Below, piece after piece: positions 34,038 through 43,399 of a stretch of DNA of 64,000 bases. Under the pieces are notes generated by a model that saw only the letters and a list, made by a program, of their open reading frames with translations, had not been told where the DNA came from and made no database searches. The stretch spans positions 2,899,218-2,963,217 of the forward strand of contig NZ_CP073695.1 of NCBI RefSeq assembly GCF_018228765.1, in the 5' to 3' direction. A program made the translations under genes and the position numbers. Each line of letters starts with the position of its first letter. The first letter of the stretch is position 1. The stretch is from Halorubrum ruber (GTDB lineage: Archaea > Halobacteriota > Halobacteria > Halobacteriales > Haloferacaceae).

Positions 34038-34880
34038 TCAGTAGTCGCCGAGCACGCCGAGCCGCCGCGCCCGCCGGGTCGCCAGCTGGAAGACGAGGTA
34101 GCCGCTGACCAGGTAGCCGACCGCGACCGCGACGAGCAGCGCCAGGTCGGCGAGCGGGAACTCCCACAGCCGCACGCCGTCGACCATCACGCGCTGGAGC
34201 ATGGCGCTGCCGTGCGCTAAGGGGAGCACGCGCGTCCACGGGAGGTCGAAGACGGGCGCCGAGATCAGCCCGACGAACCCGAACTGGAGCAGGTTGAGCC
34301 AGTTGCCGATCCGCTTGTACAGCACCGTCACGCCGCCCGCGGCGAAGCCGAGTCCGAGCACCGAGACGATCGACAGGCCGGCGACGACGACCACCGTCAC
34401 CGGCGCGAGGCTCAGTCGCGTCCCGGTCGCGAGGAGCATGACCGCGAGGATCACCGCGCTCGTGAGGAACGTCCGCACCACCTTCGCGACCCCCTTCAGC
34501 AGTGCGACCGGCGCGAAGCCGAACGGCGTGGTGATGTGGCGTTCGAGGGTCCCCCACTGTACCTCGCTGCCGATGTCGTTCGACACCGACGAGTACGCGC
34601 CCACCGACAGCGTCCACAGGAAGTAGCCGACGACGATCCCCTCGATCGAGTCCGCGAGCGCCTGCCCCGCGAGCAGCTGGCCGCCGAGGAACAGCGCGGC
34701 GAAGAAGAACAGCGACACCACGATCCCCCCGATCGCGTTGGCCGGATACCGCACGAAGATGAGGAACTCCCGGTAGAGGACCGCCCGCGCGAGGTGGTAG
34801 TAGGTGGCCGGTCGGGGCTCGTCGTCGACCCCGGACGCCGTCGCCGTCGACGCGTCCGCGGGCGGCGCGTCCCCGCTCAC
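34038..34880 (-). CDS. ABC-2 type transporter permease
   Basis: A 280-residue membrane protein starting at GTG 34880 in a GTGA overlap with the ATPase gene. Six helices are visible (IGGIVVSLFFFAALFLGGQL, FLTSAVILAVMLLATG, VTVVVVAGLSIVSVLGLGFA, LLQFGFVGLISAPVFDL, ADLALLVAVAVGYLVSGYLV). The short amphipathic helix YYHLARAVLYREFLIFVRYP before helix 1 and the cytoplasmic loop SEVQWGTLERHITTPFGFAP are ABC-2 family features. It forms an exporter with the upstream ATPase. The substrate is unknown; drugs, lipids and polysaccharides are all carried by this family. Confidence 0.9.
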   Translation of the reverse strand: MSGDAPPADASTATASGVDDEPRPATYYHLARAVLYREFLIFVRYPANAIGGIVVSLFFFAALFLGGQLLAGQALADSIEGIVVGYFLWTLSVGAYSSVSNDIGSEVQWGTLERHITTPFGFAPVALLKGVAKVVRTFLTSAVILAVMLLATGTRLSLAPVTVVVVAGLSIVSVLGLGFAAGGVTVLYKRIGNWLNLLQFGFVGLISAPVFDLPWTRVLPLAHGSAMLQRVMVDGVRLWEFPLADLALLVAVAVGYLVSGYLVFQLATRRARRLGVLGDY

Positions 34881-35932
34881 TGGGACGCACCCCCGAGCCC
34901 GGTCCCGGTGCGTTCGAGGAACACCTCTTCGAGGTCCGGCTGGACCGTCCGGATGTCCGAGACGGTGACGCCGGCCGCCCGCAGCGCGTCGGTCAGCTCG
35001 TACAGCCGGTCGCCGCCCGCCGCCACCGTCACCGCGGGCGGGCTCGCGTCGCGGTCGACCGTCCGCACGTCGAACGACTCGCGGAGCCCGGCGACCGTCT
35101 CCGGCGTGAGGTCCGGGCTCGCCACGCGCACCGCGTCGCTCGCGGCGGCGCCCAGCAGCGCCTCGACGGTGTCGTCGGCGACGATCCGCCCGTTCGACAG
35201 CATGACGACGCGGTCGCACACCGCCTCGATCGTCGTCATGTCGTGGCTGCTGACGACGATGGTGAGCCCCTCCTCGGCCGCGAGCCGGCGCAGCTCCGCC
35301 CGGAGCGTCCGCGCGCTCTCGACGTCGAGCCCGAGCGTGGGCTCGTCGAGGAACACCAGTTCGGCGCCGCCCGCCAGTACGCTCGCGAGCGACACCTTCT
35401 GTTTCATCCCCCGGGAGAGGTCCCGCACCGGCGTGTCCGCCTTGTCGGCCAGATCGAGGCGGTCGAGCAGCCGGTCGTGGCGCGCCGCCACCGAGTCGGG
35501 GTCGACGCCGCTGATCGTCGCGAAGTAGCGGAGGTTCTCCCGGACGGTGAGCCGCCAGTAGTCGTTGCGCGCGCCCTCTAACATCGCGTCCACGTCGGCG
35601 TAGGCGGCTCGCCGGCCGTCGCGCACGTCGTTTCCGAACACTCGGACCGACCCCGCGTCGGGAACCACGATCCCTAAGGCGCACTTGATCAGCGTCGTCT
35701 TGCCCGCGCCGTTCGGGCCGAGCAGGCCGACGACCGACCCGCGCTCGACGGTGAGGCTCACGTCGTCGACCGCGACGACCGCGTCGTCGCCCTCGCCGAA
35801 CCGCTTCGTGAGCCCCTCGACCGCGAGGGCCGGCGGGCCGGACTGGTCGTCGGGCGCCGCCGCGTCGCGTGCCGCGTCCGTCTCGTCGCGCTCGCGGGGA
35901 CCACCGCGCGCGCTCGTCGCGCTCCGTGCCAT
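34877..35932 (-). CDS. ABC transporter ATP-binding protein (ABC-2 exporter)
   Basis: A 351-residue ATPase. After a 30-residue acidic leader, Walker A GLLGPNGAGKTTLIKCAL is near 69-86, the signature is DLSRGMKQKVSLASVL (LSRGM variant), Walker B ELVFLDEPTLGLD is near 191-203 and the switch His is in IVVSSHDM. A C-terminal extension of about 110 residues (VRVASPDLTPETVAGLRESF onward) is common in ABC-2 exporters. It is directly upstream of its permease (4-bp overlap). Confidence 0.93.
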   Translation of the reverse strand: MARSATSARGGPRERDETDAARDAAAPDDQSGPPALAVEGLTKRFGEGDDAVVAVDDVSLTVERGSVVGLLGPNGAGKTTLIKCALGIVVPDAGSVRVFGNDVRDGRRAAYADVDAMLEGARNDYWRLTVRENLRYFATISGVDPDSVAARHDRLLDRLDLADKADTPVRDLSRGMKQKVSLASVLAGGAELVFLDEPTLGLDVESARTLRAELRRLAAEEGLTIVVSSHDMTTIEAVCDRVVMLSNGRIVADDTVEALLGAAASDAVRVASPDLTPETVAGLRESFDVRTVDRDASPPAVTVAAGGDRLYELTDALRAAGVTVSDIRTVQPDLEEVFLERTGTGLGGASQ

Positions 35933-35988
35933 CGCCCCGTCGTACGGGCTGCCGGCGGATATATCCGCGCTCGGCGGCGATCCCGCGT

Positions 35989-36447
35989 GTGGACCTCGAT
36001 CGGTTCGCGGCGGACGTCCCCGAGGACGACGCGCCCGGAGACGCCCGCGTCTGCGTCGTCGCGACGCAGGAAGAGACGTTCGAGCGCTGCCGCGCGGGCT
36101 TTTATCCCGCGCCGCGCTCGTACGACCGCACCCGCGCCGAGTTCGACTACATGGCCTTCTACCGCACCGCGCCGGTGTCCGCAGTCACACACTACGCCCG
36201 CATCACCGCTCGGACCGAGCAGACGCGGGGCGAATCGGGACCGATGGACGAGGCCGACTGGGCGGCGCTCATCGACCCGTTCTCCGAGGAGCGTGTCGTC
36301 GTCGTCTTCGAGTTCGACGACCTCGTCCCGCTGGAGCGCCCGGTCGAGAACGACCTGAACGGCGTGCGCGGCGCGTGGTACTGTACGGTCGCGGACCTCG
36401 GGGAGGCGACGACGCTGTCGGGGCTGCGCGACCGCGCCGAGAACTGA
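35989..36447 (+). CDS. Uncharacterised haloarchaeal protein
   Basis: A 152-residue acidic protein starting at GTG 35989 (VDLDRFAADVPEDDAPGDAR). Notable blocks are FERCRAGFYPAPRSYDRTRA, FDYMAFYRTAPVSAVTHYAR and VVVVFEFDDLVPLERPVEND. An AT-rich ATATATCC lies about 25 bp upstream. I recognise no family. It is divergent from the ABC exporter genes with 56 bp between. Confidence 0.7.
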   Translation: MDLDRFAADVPEDDAPGDARVCVVATQEETFERCRAGFYPAPRSYDRTRAEFDYMAFYRTAPVSAVTHYARITARTEQTRGESGPMDEADWAALIDPFSEERVVVVFEFDDLVPLERPVENDLNGVRGAWYCTVADLGEATTLSGLRDRAEN

Positions 36448-36821
36448 CCGGCCGGGCGAACTGGCGGCTCTGTGACCGTCCGCCGTGACCGATGGTTCGG
36501 AGCGACCATGGTGCTACTGGGCGGGAGTCGGTCACGAGCGAGTCGTCGGAGCGGCCCGAGCGGCGCGTGGATCGCGGGCGTACTCGAGGAACGGCGACGG
36601 TCGTTTCGGAACGGTATCGGGGACCCGGCGGTCGGGTGTGGCCGCGAAACCAGCACCGGTCGTCCGTCTCGCTCAGACGACGTTTCGGTGGCCTACGGGG
36701 CCGAGCGTGCGCGTCTCACGGGACTCGTTTTAGCTGTCGAATGCCCAACCTTACTCGGAACGGAGTCGGTAGCCGGGTCGTAACGAATACCCGCGATATC
36801 GAACGCGGGACTCGAAAACGA
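36448..36821. other. Gene-free 374-bp interval
   Basis: Nothing convincing seen. A small dyad CCCGCG...CGCGGG lies near 36790-36810, just upstream of the lipoprotein gene; upstream ORF readings are compositionally random. Confidence 0.5.
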
Positions 36822-38108
36822 ATGGTCAACCAAAGAAGCCCGCAACGTCGACGCACTCGGCGTGATCTACTCGGCGCGCTCGGCGTCGCCTGTCTGACCG
36901 GCGGTGCCGGCTGTCTGGGTTCGGATGCCGTCGCAGAGGATCCCACCGACGAACAGACACCCGACGACACCGGCGACGACACGGAGACGACCTCCCCACC
37001 CGGCGTGGAGCTCGGGGCGGAGACGTTCGAAGACGTGGCCGCGCTCGAAGCGGTCGGCGGCCGACTCGCCGCCGACACGGAGCGGCGGGTCACCGGGACG
37101 CAGTGTGCGGCCCTCGAAACCGACGGGGACGGGGCGTGGCTCCACGTTCCCCTCGCCGAGCCGGTCGACTTCAGCAACGCCCGACCGGCCTGCCACGTCG
37201 CGATAGACGGGGCGGCGGCCGGCGACTTCCTCTACCTCGATCTGGTCGACGCGGACGGCAACCGGTTTCGGACGCGAACCGTCGTGCGGAGCCGGGGCGA
37301 ACTGGTCAACGTCGACTTCGGAATCCTGGATCCGCAGGTCGACGAGACGGCCGTGGACTTAGAGCGCATCACGCGGCTCTCGTTCCGCCCGGGCCCCAGG
37401 AACGAGGCGGGTCCCGAAACCGTGTACCTCGATCACCCGCGCCGGATCCCCGCCCCGGAGACCGCGAAGGTCGTCTTTCAGTTCGACGACGGGAACGAGA
37501 CGGATCTCACGGAGGCCCACCCGTATCTCTCTCAGTACGACTACCCGGCGATCACCTACGTGAACACGAACCGGGTCGGCGACGACGGGAAGCTCGACGA
37601 GGCGCAGCTCGCGGAGCTCCGGGACGCGAACTGGCTCGTCGGGTCGCACACGCCGGACCACACGGACCTCACGACCGTCTCGGAGCCCGCCGAGGTCGAA
37701 CGCCGCCTGCGCGAGGCGAAGGAGTGGCTCGTCGACCGCGGGTTCGACGAGGGCGCGCGCCACTTCGCGTACCCGTACAACGCCGTGAACGAGCAGGTGC
37801 TGTCGGTCGTCGAGGAGATCCACGACACCGGGCGCGTCTCGAGTTGGCAGCCCGTCGCGTTGCCGTCGAACCTCCAGCTGATTCCGGCCGAGGGCGACCC
37901 GACGCCGGCGGCCTTCTCGGAGCTCCTCGAGTGGACGGTCGAGTACGGCGGCGTGGTGACCGTCCTCCACCACAGCCTGTCGACGGACGCCGAGGTCGCG
38001 GCGTTCCGCGAGATCGTCGACGAGGTCCGTCGACACGACCGGCTCGGGAACGTCGACGTCGTCCGCCTCGACGAGCTCGAATCGATGGTCGAGCGGACGC
38101 TCTCCTGA
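36822..38108 (+). CDS. Tat-exported lipoprotein with polysaccharide deacetylase (NodB) domain
   Basis: A 428-residue protein. The N-terminus QRRRTRRDLLGALGVACLTG then GAGCLGS combines a twin-arginine motif with a haloarchaeal lipobox (Cys near residue 27). A Thr/Asp-rich linker follows, then a beta-sandwich-like region (about 60-200). The NodB deacetylase domain (about 210-425) has the metal Asp pair in FQFDDGNET and the HxxxH motif in GSHTPDHTDL. YPYNAVNEQVLSVVEEIHDT and HHSLS are further family motifs. It probably deacetylates surface or extracellular polysaccharide outside the cell. ATG 36822 is chosen as it begins the signal peptide. Confidence 0.88.
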   Translation: MVNQRSPQRRRTRRDLLGALGVACLTGGAGCLGSDAVAEDPTDEQTPDDTGDDTETTSPPGVELGAETFEDVAALEAVGGRLAADTERRVTGTQCAALETDGDGAWLHVPLAEPVDFSNARPACHVAIDGAAAGDFLYLDLVDADGNRFRTRTVVRSRGELVNVDFGILDPQVDETAVDLERITRLSFRPGPRNEAGPETVYLDHPRRIPAPETAKVVFQFDDGNETDLTEAHPYLSQYDYPAITYVNTNRVGDDGKLDEAQLAELRDANWLVGSHTPDHTDLTTVSEPAEVERRLREAKEWLVDRGFDEGARHFAYPYNAVNEQVLSVVEEIHDTGRVSSWQPVALPSNLQLIPAEGDPTPAAFSELLEWTVEYGGVVTVLHHSLSTDAEVAAFREIVDEVRRHDRLGNVDVVRLDELESMVERTLS

Positions 38109-38129
38109 TCGCCTGCGGGCAGACCGGCC

Positions 38130-39070
38130 TCACCCGCCGTCGGCGCGCACCGAGGGCGTCACCGCGTCGACGCGCGCGATCCGGTCGTGGTCGCCCGGCG
38201 CAGTCACCGCGTGCTCGGGGTGGAGACAGGCGAACAGCGCCTCTAGCGAGTCGACGAGCCGGTGGCTCGGCCGGTTGAACAGCCCGTTACCGTCGACCGC
38301 GTAGGCCCGGTCGCCCGCGACCGCCGCCAGGTCGCCGAATCCCGGCTGTTCCGCGAGGTCGGCGACCGCGTCGACGGCGCGGTCCCGGTCGAACCCACAG
38401 GGCGCGACGACGAGCGCTTCGGGGTCGGCGGCGACCACGTCGTCCCATGCGACCGGCTCAGAGGGGCCGTCGGGCTGGAAGGAGGAGTCGCCGCCCGCGA
38501 TTTCGACCATGTCGCGCACCCAGTGGCCCGCGCGGATCGGCGGGTCGGTCCAGTCGAGGACGGCGACGCGAGGGCGGCCCTCGGCGGCGACCGCTCGCTC
38601 GGCGCGCTCGCGGACCGCGTCGACGCGCTCACGGAGATCGGCCCGGAGGTCGCTCGCCGCCGCCTCCGCGCCGACCGCCTCGCCGATCCGTTCCACATCG
38701 TCGAGCGCGTCCGCGAAGGAGTGAGGATCCAAGGCGAGCACCTCGGGCTCGGGGTCGAGCCGCGCGGCGGCCGCGCGGACCTCGCTCGCGTCGACCGCGC
38801 AGATGTCGCAGGTGGCCTGCGTGACGAGCAGATCCGGGTCGAGGGCCGCGAGCCGCTCCTCGTCGAGGTCGTAGACGGCACCGTCGACGTCGCGCATCTG
38901 CTCGTCGATGTCGGCCGCCGAGCGGTCCGCGTAGTCGACGACGGTGCTCGTCAGCGTCGGGAGGTCGCGGGCGGTTGGGGGTGGTCGCAGCTGTGGGAGA
39001 CGCCGACCGGCTCGACGCCGAGCGCGAACAGCGTCTCCGTGGCGGAGGGGAGGAGGGAGGCGACGCGCAT
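38130..39070 (-). pseudogene. BtuF-like cobalamin/metal-chelate binding protein, frameshifted
   Basis: From ATG 39070 the reading is [31 protein letters not shown], the standard start of a helical-backbone metal receptor. The frame then breaks at the five-base run 38977-38981. One extra base continues [20 protein letters not shown] and onward (DEERLAALDPDLLVTQATCD; FADALDDVERIGEAVG) to the end at 38130, a normal 313-residue protein. Such proteins bind cobalamin or similar ligands for ABC uptake. No signal peptide is visible, as in some haloarchaeal members. Whether the break is real needs read data. Confidence 0.85.
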
Positions 39071-39125
39071 GCGCCAAGAGAGGCGCTCCGGGGACAAAAG
39101 TCAGGGGTTCGGCTCGGCGAAGGAG

Positions 39126-39401
39126 TCAGGGGTTCGGCTCGGCGACGGCGTCCGCGGTCGCCGTCGCGTACGCGGCCGCGAGGTCGCCGTTCGGGAGGGC
39201 GTCGAGCGCGGCCGCACATCCCCACCGGACCCGGTCGCGCCGCTCGCCGGACGGGAGCTTTTTGATCGCCACCGTCTCGGCCGTGTCGAGCAGGGCGCGC
39301 GCGGTGTCGGCGTCGCCGCGCTCGGCGGCCGCCCGCGCCTCCGCGAGCAGCTGGTCGAGGCTCGCCCGCACGTCGTGGGGGACCTCGTCGGGGTCGGTCA
39401 C
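39126..39401 (-). CDS. Small helical protein of unknown function
   Basis: A 91-residue protein starting at GTG 39401 in a GTGA overlap with the methyltransferase gene. It is mostly alpha-helical: HDVRASLDQLLAEARAAAER, GDADTARALLDTAETVAIKK, RVRWGCAAALDALPNGDLAA. No family recognised. The overlap says it is translated with the methyltransferase. Confidence 0.65.
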   Translation of the reverse strand: MTDPDEVPHDVRASLDQLLAEARAAAERGDADTARALLDTAETVAIKKLPSGERRDRVRWGCAAALDALPNGDLAAAYATATADAVAEPNP

Positions 39402-40045
39402 GGCCGCGTTCGGCCCTCTTCGCCCTCGCCAGCCAGCCGCGCGAACGCGAACTCCGTGCTGCTCCCCAGCGGGTCGGTGGCGGTCCGCGTCTCGACGTCG
39501 GCGAACCCCGCCGCGCGGAGCTGGTCGAGGGTGCGCTCGCGGCCGGGCGCGGAGAAGAACATCTCGCCGCCCATCCAGCCGCGGCGGACCGTCTCGAAGC
39601 GGCCGCTCGGCAGCGTCAGCAGGAGCCGACCGCCGGGCCGGAGGACGCGGGCGAACTCGTCGTACACGTCCGGGTGGCGCTCGCGCTCGACGTGAAACAC
39701 CGCGTGGTACGCCGTGATCGCGTCGAAGCGGTCGGCCGCGAACGGGAGCGCCGACATCTCGCCGTGGACGAGCCGCGCGTCGGGCACCGTCTCGGCCGCG
39801 AGCTCCAGCCCGCGTCGGGAGACGTCGAGCCCGACGCTGCTCGGCGGGAGGTTCGCAAGCGTGCGGGCGCCGTCGCCGCAGCCCACGTCGAGGACGAGCG
39901 GGTCGCGGTCGCCGGTTGCGGGGTCGGTGGCCAGCGCGTCGCACAGGTCGTCGATCAGCGCCGCGTCCGAGCCGTCGGGGTCGCGGCGAGCGGCGTACGT
40001 CTCGGCGACCGCGTCCCACGCGCGGCGCACCGCGTTGCGGTCCAT
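39398..40045 (-). CDS. SAM-dependent class I methyltransferase
   Basis: A 215-residue enzyme. Motif I LVLDVGCGDGARTLANL (about residues 48-64) binds SAM, motif II/III are DARLVHGEMSALPFAADRFD, and FARVLRPGGRLLLTLPSGRF is the post-motif block typical of UbiE-like enzymes. ATG 40045 (MDRNAVRRAWDAVAETYAAR) matches the family start; longer readings run antisense into intergenic sequence. Its substrate is unknown. Confidence 0.88.
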   Translation of the reverse strand: MDRNAVRRAWDAVAETYAARRDPDGSDAALIDDLCDALATDPATGDRDPLVLDVGCGDGARTLANLPPSSVGLDVSRRGLELAAETVPDARLVHGEMSALPFAADRFDAITAYHAVFHVERERHPDVYDEFARVLRPGGRLLLTLPSGRFETVRRGWMGGEMFFSAPGRERTLDQLRAAGFADVETRTATDPLGSSTEFAFARLAGEGEEGRTRP

Positions 40046-40153
40046 ACGGACGCGAGGGGCGCCAGCGACATCATTGCTCGGGCGAGCCGCCAGTCGTCGG
40101 GCGCGCGGGAGTCGCCGGTCGGGATTTATGCCGCTACCGCGCGACGCCGACAC

Positions 40154-40522
40154 ATGGAGATTCTCCACACCTGCCTAAACGTGGCGGACGCGGACCGGAC
40201 CGCTGACTGGTACGTCGACGAGCTCGGGTTCGAGCGGTCGTGGGAGTTCACGACCGCGGACGGCGACACCCGCAACGTGTACGTCGCCGACGAGGGCGGC
40301 GTCGAGTTCCAGCTGTCGGACACGGCCGGCGAGGCGCCGAGCGCGGACGGCGACCGCTACGACCACGTCGCCGTCGGCGTCGACGACGTGGACGCGGCGT
40401 TCGAGGAGATCGATCACCACGGCGTCAGGGAGGCGCCGACCGACCACCCGGAGGCCGGCGCGCGGGTCGCCTTCGTGAAGGACCCCGACGGACACGTCGT
40501 CGAGCTGATCGAGCCGCTCTGA
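40154..40522 (+). CDS. VOC/glyoxalase-fold protein (lactoylglutathione lyase-like)
   Basis: A 122-residue protein with two beta-alpha-beta-beta-beta units. MEILHTCLNVADADRTADWY carries the first metal His, GGVEFQLSD and YDHVAVGVDDVDAAFEEIDH the next ligands, and KDPDGHVVELIEPL the last Glu. All four expected ligands of a glyoxalase I-like site are visible. Haloarchaea lack glutathione, so the true thiol may be gamma-glutamylcysteine, or the enzyme may act on something else. Confidence 0.88.
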   Translation: MEILHTCLNVADADRTADWYVDELGFERSWEFTTADGDTRNVYVADEGGVEFQLSDTAGEAPSADGDRYDHVAVGVDDVDAAFEEIDHHGVREAPTDHPEAGARVAFVKDPDGHVVELIEPL

Positions 40523-40919
40523 GCGGGCGCGGGCGGTTCGGCGGCGGGTTCGAAAACGAAGAGTCCGATGCGATCGAGACCGGGCACCTGCCGGCTCAGA
40601 GGGTCCGGCCGCCTCGGCGGTCTCGATTGGGTCGTTGCGGTCGGATGGGGGTCGGGTGACCGTGAGAGCAATACTGCGTTCGCCGACGAGGTCTCAAGCG
40701 ATGAAACCGGCTATGATCGGACAGGGGGAGGGCCGAAGGGGGAGACCGACGGAACGCCGACCTGTGTCAGTCGGGTGGAGGGGAGAACACACGTCTGCGG
40801 GGAGCCCCGTCGGCGATCGGAAACAACGCCCTCGATCGGATAGATATTACGTTAACACAGACAAAATAAACGACAATGTGATCATAATCGTCAATATCGT
40901 CCCGATAATTAGCTGATAC
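40523..40919. other. Gene-free 397-bp interval
   Basis: No gene seen. The last 70 bp are AT-rich (GATAGATATTACGTTAACAC and CCCGATAATTAGCTGATAC) and probably hold the promoter of the regulator gene downstream. Confidence 0.5.
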
Positions 40920-41677
40920 ATGAGCGATCTCGACGTCCCGAAACGCGTTCACATTGTTCCGCTGGGATACGAGTTGGACCGGATCGTCCGTCCGGTCGTC
41001 GACAGGAACGCCGACGAGGTCATCCTCCTCGAACCCGACGCCGATCAGGAGGGTGTCGACCGACCGTCGTACCACGAGACGGCCCGCCAACGAATCCAAG
41101 ACGGGGGATCCGGACCGAGACCGTCGAGTGCGACATCTTCAACCTCTTCAGTTCGCTCGGGACGATCGCCGAAATCTCGAACCGCCTCCGTGATCACAAC
41201 GTCTACGTGAACCTCGCGTCGGGGTCGAAGGTGACCGCGATCGGCGGGATGATCGCCTGTATGGTCACCGGCGCGATCCCGTACTACGTCCACGCGGAGG
41301 AGTACGCGGGCGGCGAGGAGCGGCCGGTGGCCTCGGGCGCGAAGCCACCGAAGACACTCCCGAAGTACCCGATCGAGGAGCCGAATGCCGAACGCGTCGC
41401 CGTCCTCGCGTACGTCGAACGGAACCAGCCAGTCACCAAGAGAGACCTCATCGACTACGGCCGCCAGGAAAGCCTCCCCTTCGTCGAGCGCTACGACACC
41501 GAGGGGGTTCAGAACCCGGACCGCGGGTACTACCGGCGACTCAACACGCACGTCGTCGAGCCGCTCGTGAGCCGCGGGTTCGTCGAGGTCGAGGAACACT
41601 CCAAGTACCAGTACCTTTCCGTCACCGAGAGCGGGTCGAACCACCTGCGCGCGTTCCGCTACCTGCTCCGCGACTAA
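40920..41677 (+). pseudogene. DUF6293/HFX_2341-type regulator, frameshifted
   Basis: The first frame reads MSDLDVPKRVHIVPLGYELD, RIVRPVVDRNADEVILLEPD, then breaks at the five-base G run 41103-41107. One extra G continues IRTETVECDIFNLFSSLGTI, AEISNRLRDHNVYVNLASGS and on to the end at 41677, giving 252 residues. The N-terminal half is a CARF-like Rossmann sensor (VNLASGSKVTAIGGMIA) and the C-terminal 90 residues form a winged helix (VAVLAYVERNQPVTKRDLID). The family is a haloarchaeal transcriptional regulator. As written the protein is broken. Confidence 0.85.
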
Positions 41678-41744
41678 GTCGAGCCGCGATAGATGAGTCG
41701 CCCCCGCGATCTATCACGAGACCGGCACCGCGGGCTGCCCGAGC

Positions 41745-42770
41745 CTACGCGTTCGGGGCGGGCCGCGCGAACCAGTAGCCGTAGCCGAACGGCACGAGAC
41801 CGGTGACGACGCCGAAAAGCACCGCGAACGGCCCGAAGACCAGCCCGACGACCCCGAGCGCGCCCGCGATCGCCGCCGTGGCGAGCAGTCCGACCCCAAC
41901 CGTCACGCCGGCGAGCACGAGCCACCGCTGCCGGGCGACGAGCGCGCCGGCGACGACGCCGGTGGCGACGACGGCCGCGCTCGCGGGCCCGGTGACGAAC
42001 CGGGAGGGCGACCCGCTCTCGAACACGGCGGTGCCGACGAGCGCGACCGGGAGCGCGAGCGCGGCGACCACGGCGGCCCGGCGCGGGGTGAGGAGGCGGT
42101 CGCGCGTCGGCTCTCGGTAGCGGTACGCGAGCAGTCCGAGCGCGACCGCCGTGTACCCGCGCCCGACCGGCGTGAGGGCAAAGCCGAGGGCGGCGCCAGC
42201 GACCTGCGCGAAGACGGCCGCCTCGCTTTCGACCGCGACGGCGTAGTACGCCCCGTCCTGCCGGTACAGTCCCGACCGGATGGTCGCGTTCGTCGCAGCC
42301 CCCTCGTCGATGGCGGTCCGCACGCCGGGCGACGCCTCGGCCGCGGGGCGCGCGACGGCGTCGAACACCGTCTCGGGGTCGGTCTCACGCATCTCGATCG
42401 TCGCGTTCGTCGTGTCGCCGCGCGTCGACAGCGACCACTCGTAGTAGCTCCCGTCGTACGCGACGTACGGCGAGTCGGCGTCGTCGAGCGCGATGTCCAA
42501 CTCCGGCGAGAGCGACCCCTCGAAGGACCCGGTCGCGGCGGCGGTCCGGACCGGCTCCCGGTACTGGTCGGCGGTGTCCGAGAGCCGCTCGTCGAGGTCG
42601 GTGACGTTGCGCGACGCGTCCGCGACCGGGGCCGGGTCTTCGCCGGGTTCGACGGCTGTGGCCTCGTAAGTGATCTGCGTGTCGCCCGCCGTCGCGTGGA
42701 AGGCGAAGCTGAGTCCGAGGCCGACGACGAGGAGGGCGAGGATCGCGAGCGTTCGAGCGGAGGGAGGCAC
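41745..42770 (-). CDS. Uncharacterised haloarchaeal membrane protein
   Basis: A 341-residue protein starting at GTG 42770. An N-terminal helix LAILALLVVGLGLSFAFHAT anchors an external domain of about 140 residues (YVAYDGSYYEWSLSTRGDTT; TIRSGLYRQDGAYYAVAVES). Six or so C-terminal helices follow (VVAALALPVALVGTAVF, LVLAGVTVGVGLLATAAIAG, GLVFGPFAVLFGVVTGLVPF). A TTTACAAC element about 27 bp upstream of the GTG fits a leaderless promoter. Function unknown. Confidence 0.72.
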   Translation of the reverse strand: MPPSARTLAILALLVVGLGLSFAFHATAGDTQITYEATAVEPGEDPAPVADASRNVTDLDERLSDTADQYREPVRTAAATGSFEGSLSPELDIALDDADSPYVAYDGSYYEWSLSTRGDTTNATIEMRETDPETVFDAVARPAAEASPGVRTAIDEGAATNATIRSGLYRQDGAYYAVAVESEAAVFAQVAGAALGFALTPVGRGYTAVALGLLAYRYREPTRDRLLTPRRAAVVAALALPVALVGTAVFESGSPSRFVTGPASAAVVATGVVAGALVARQRWLVLAGVTVGVGLLATAAIAGALGVVGLVFGPFAVLFGVVTGLVPFGYGYWFARPAPNA

Positions 42771-42900
42771 GGACTGGCGTTGATGAAATGCGGTTGTAAA
42801 GGTGTGGTCTGCGGGACGAGAGCGCAAGGCGGCGCCGCTCTTCGGCGCGGAGCGGGCGAAAGAAACGTCGGGGTTCGAGGCGGGGTCGTGCCCGACCGCG

Positions 42901-43089
42901 TCAGTCGTCGGCCGGGGCGCGCGGCTCCGCCGGGGGCTCGGGCTCCTCCGTCTCGCCCGTCGGTTCGTCGACTACCGGCTCGTCGACCGCGTCGACATCG
43001 GGTGCCTCGTCGAGTTCGTCCGCCTCCTCGGACCGGTGACGCGCCTTGACCTCCGTCCACGTGCGCGCCTCGTCGTAATGGTGGCACAT
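42901..43089 (-). CDS. Small MCHHYDEARTW protein
   Basis: A 62-residue protein. The N-terminus MCHHYDEARTWTEVKARHRS contains a Cys-His-His cluster, and the remaining 40 residues are acidic and Pro/Glu-rich. Small proteins beginning MCHHY are familiar in haloarchaea but of unknown role; metal binding by the cluster is a guess. ATG 43089 is preferred to an upstream start 5 codons earlier. Confidence 0.6.
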   Translation of the reverse strand: MCHHYDEARTWTEVKARHRSEEADELDEAPDVDAVDEPVVDEPTGETEEPEPPAEPRAPADD

Positions 43090-43228
43090 GACAACAGATA
43101 ACAAGGATTTAAGCGTACTAAAGGTTACGCCGATACCCCCGGAAACGAACGTTTGAGCGGTTCTGTATGCGGTGCGTCCGAATACCCATCGGCGGCTACC
43201 CGCCCGGCGACGGCTGCGGAATCCACGA

Positions 43229-43399
43229 CCGCTCGCTTATAAATGAGCGACTACACCTCGGCGATGAACACGGCCGAACCTCAGCCATTCGCTTATAAAT
43301 AGGTGATTGTGGATCGACGGCCAACACCGCCAAAGCCCCAGTCTTTTACTTGAGAATGAGCGACTGTGGATCGGCGACCAACACCTCCAAAGCCCCAGC
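43229..43399 (+). repeat. Three tandem ~57-bp units, two with a TATA-like motif (copy A)
   Basis: Units begin near 43234, 43291 and 43344. Each contains a TTATAAAT-like core (degenerate in the third: CTTTTACTTGAGAATGAGCG), then a TGTGGATCG-G-CG motif and AACAC-C/G-CCAAAGCCCCAG. The same unit occurs in two copies before the second structured repeat (62741-62843). TATA-like cores suggest promoters firing into the adjacent inverted-repeat region. Confidence 0.65.
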
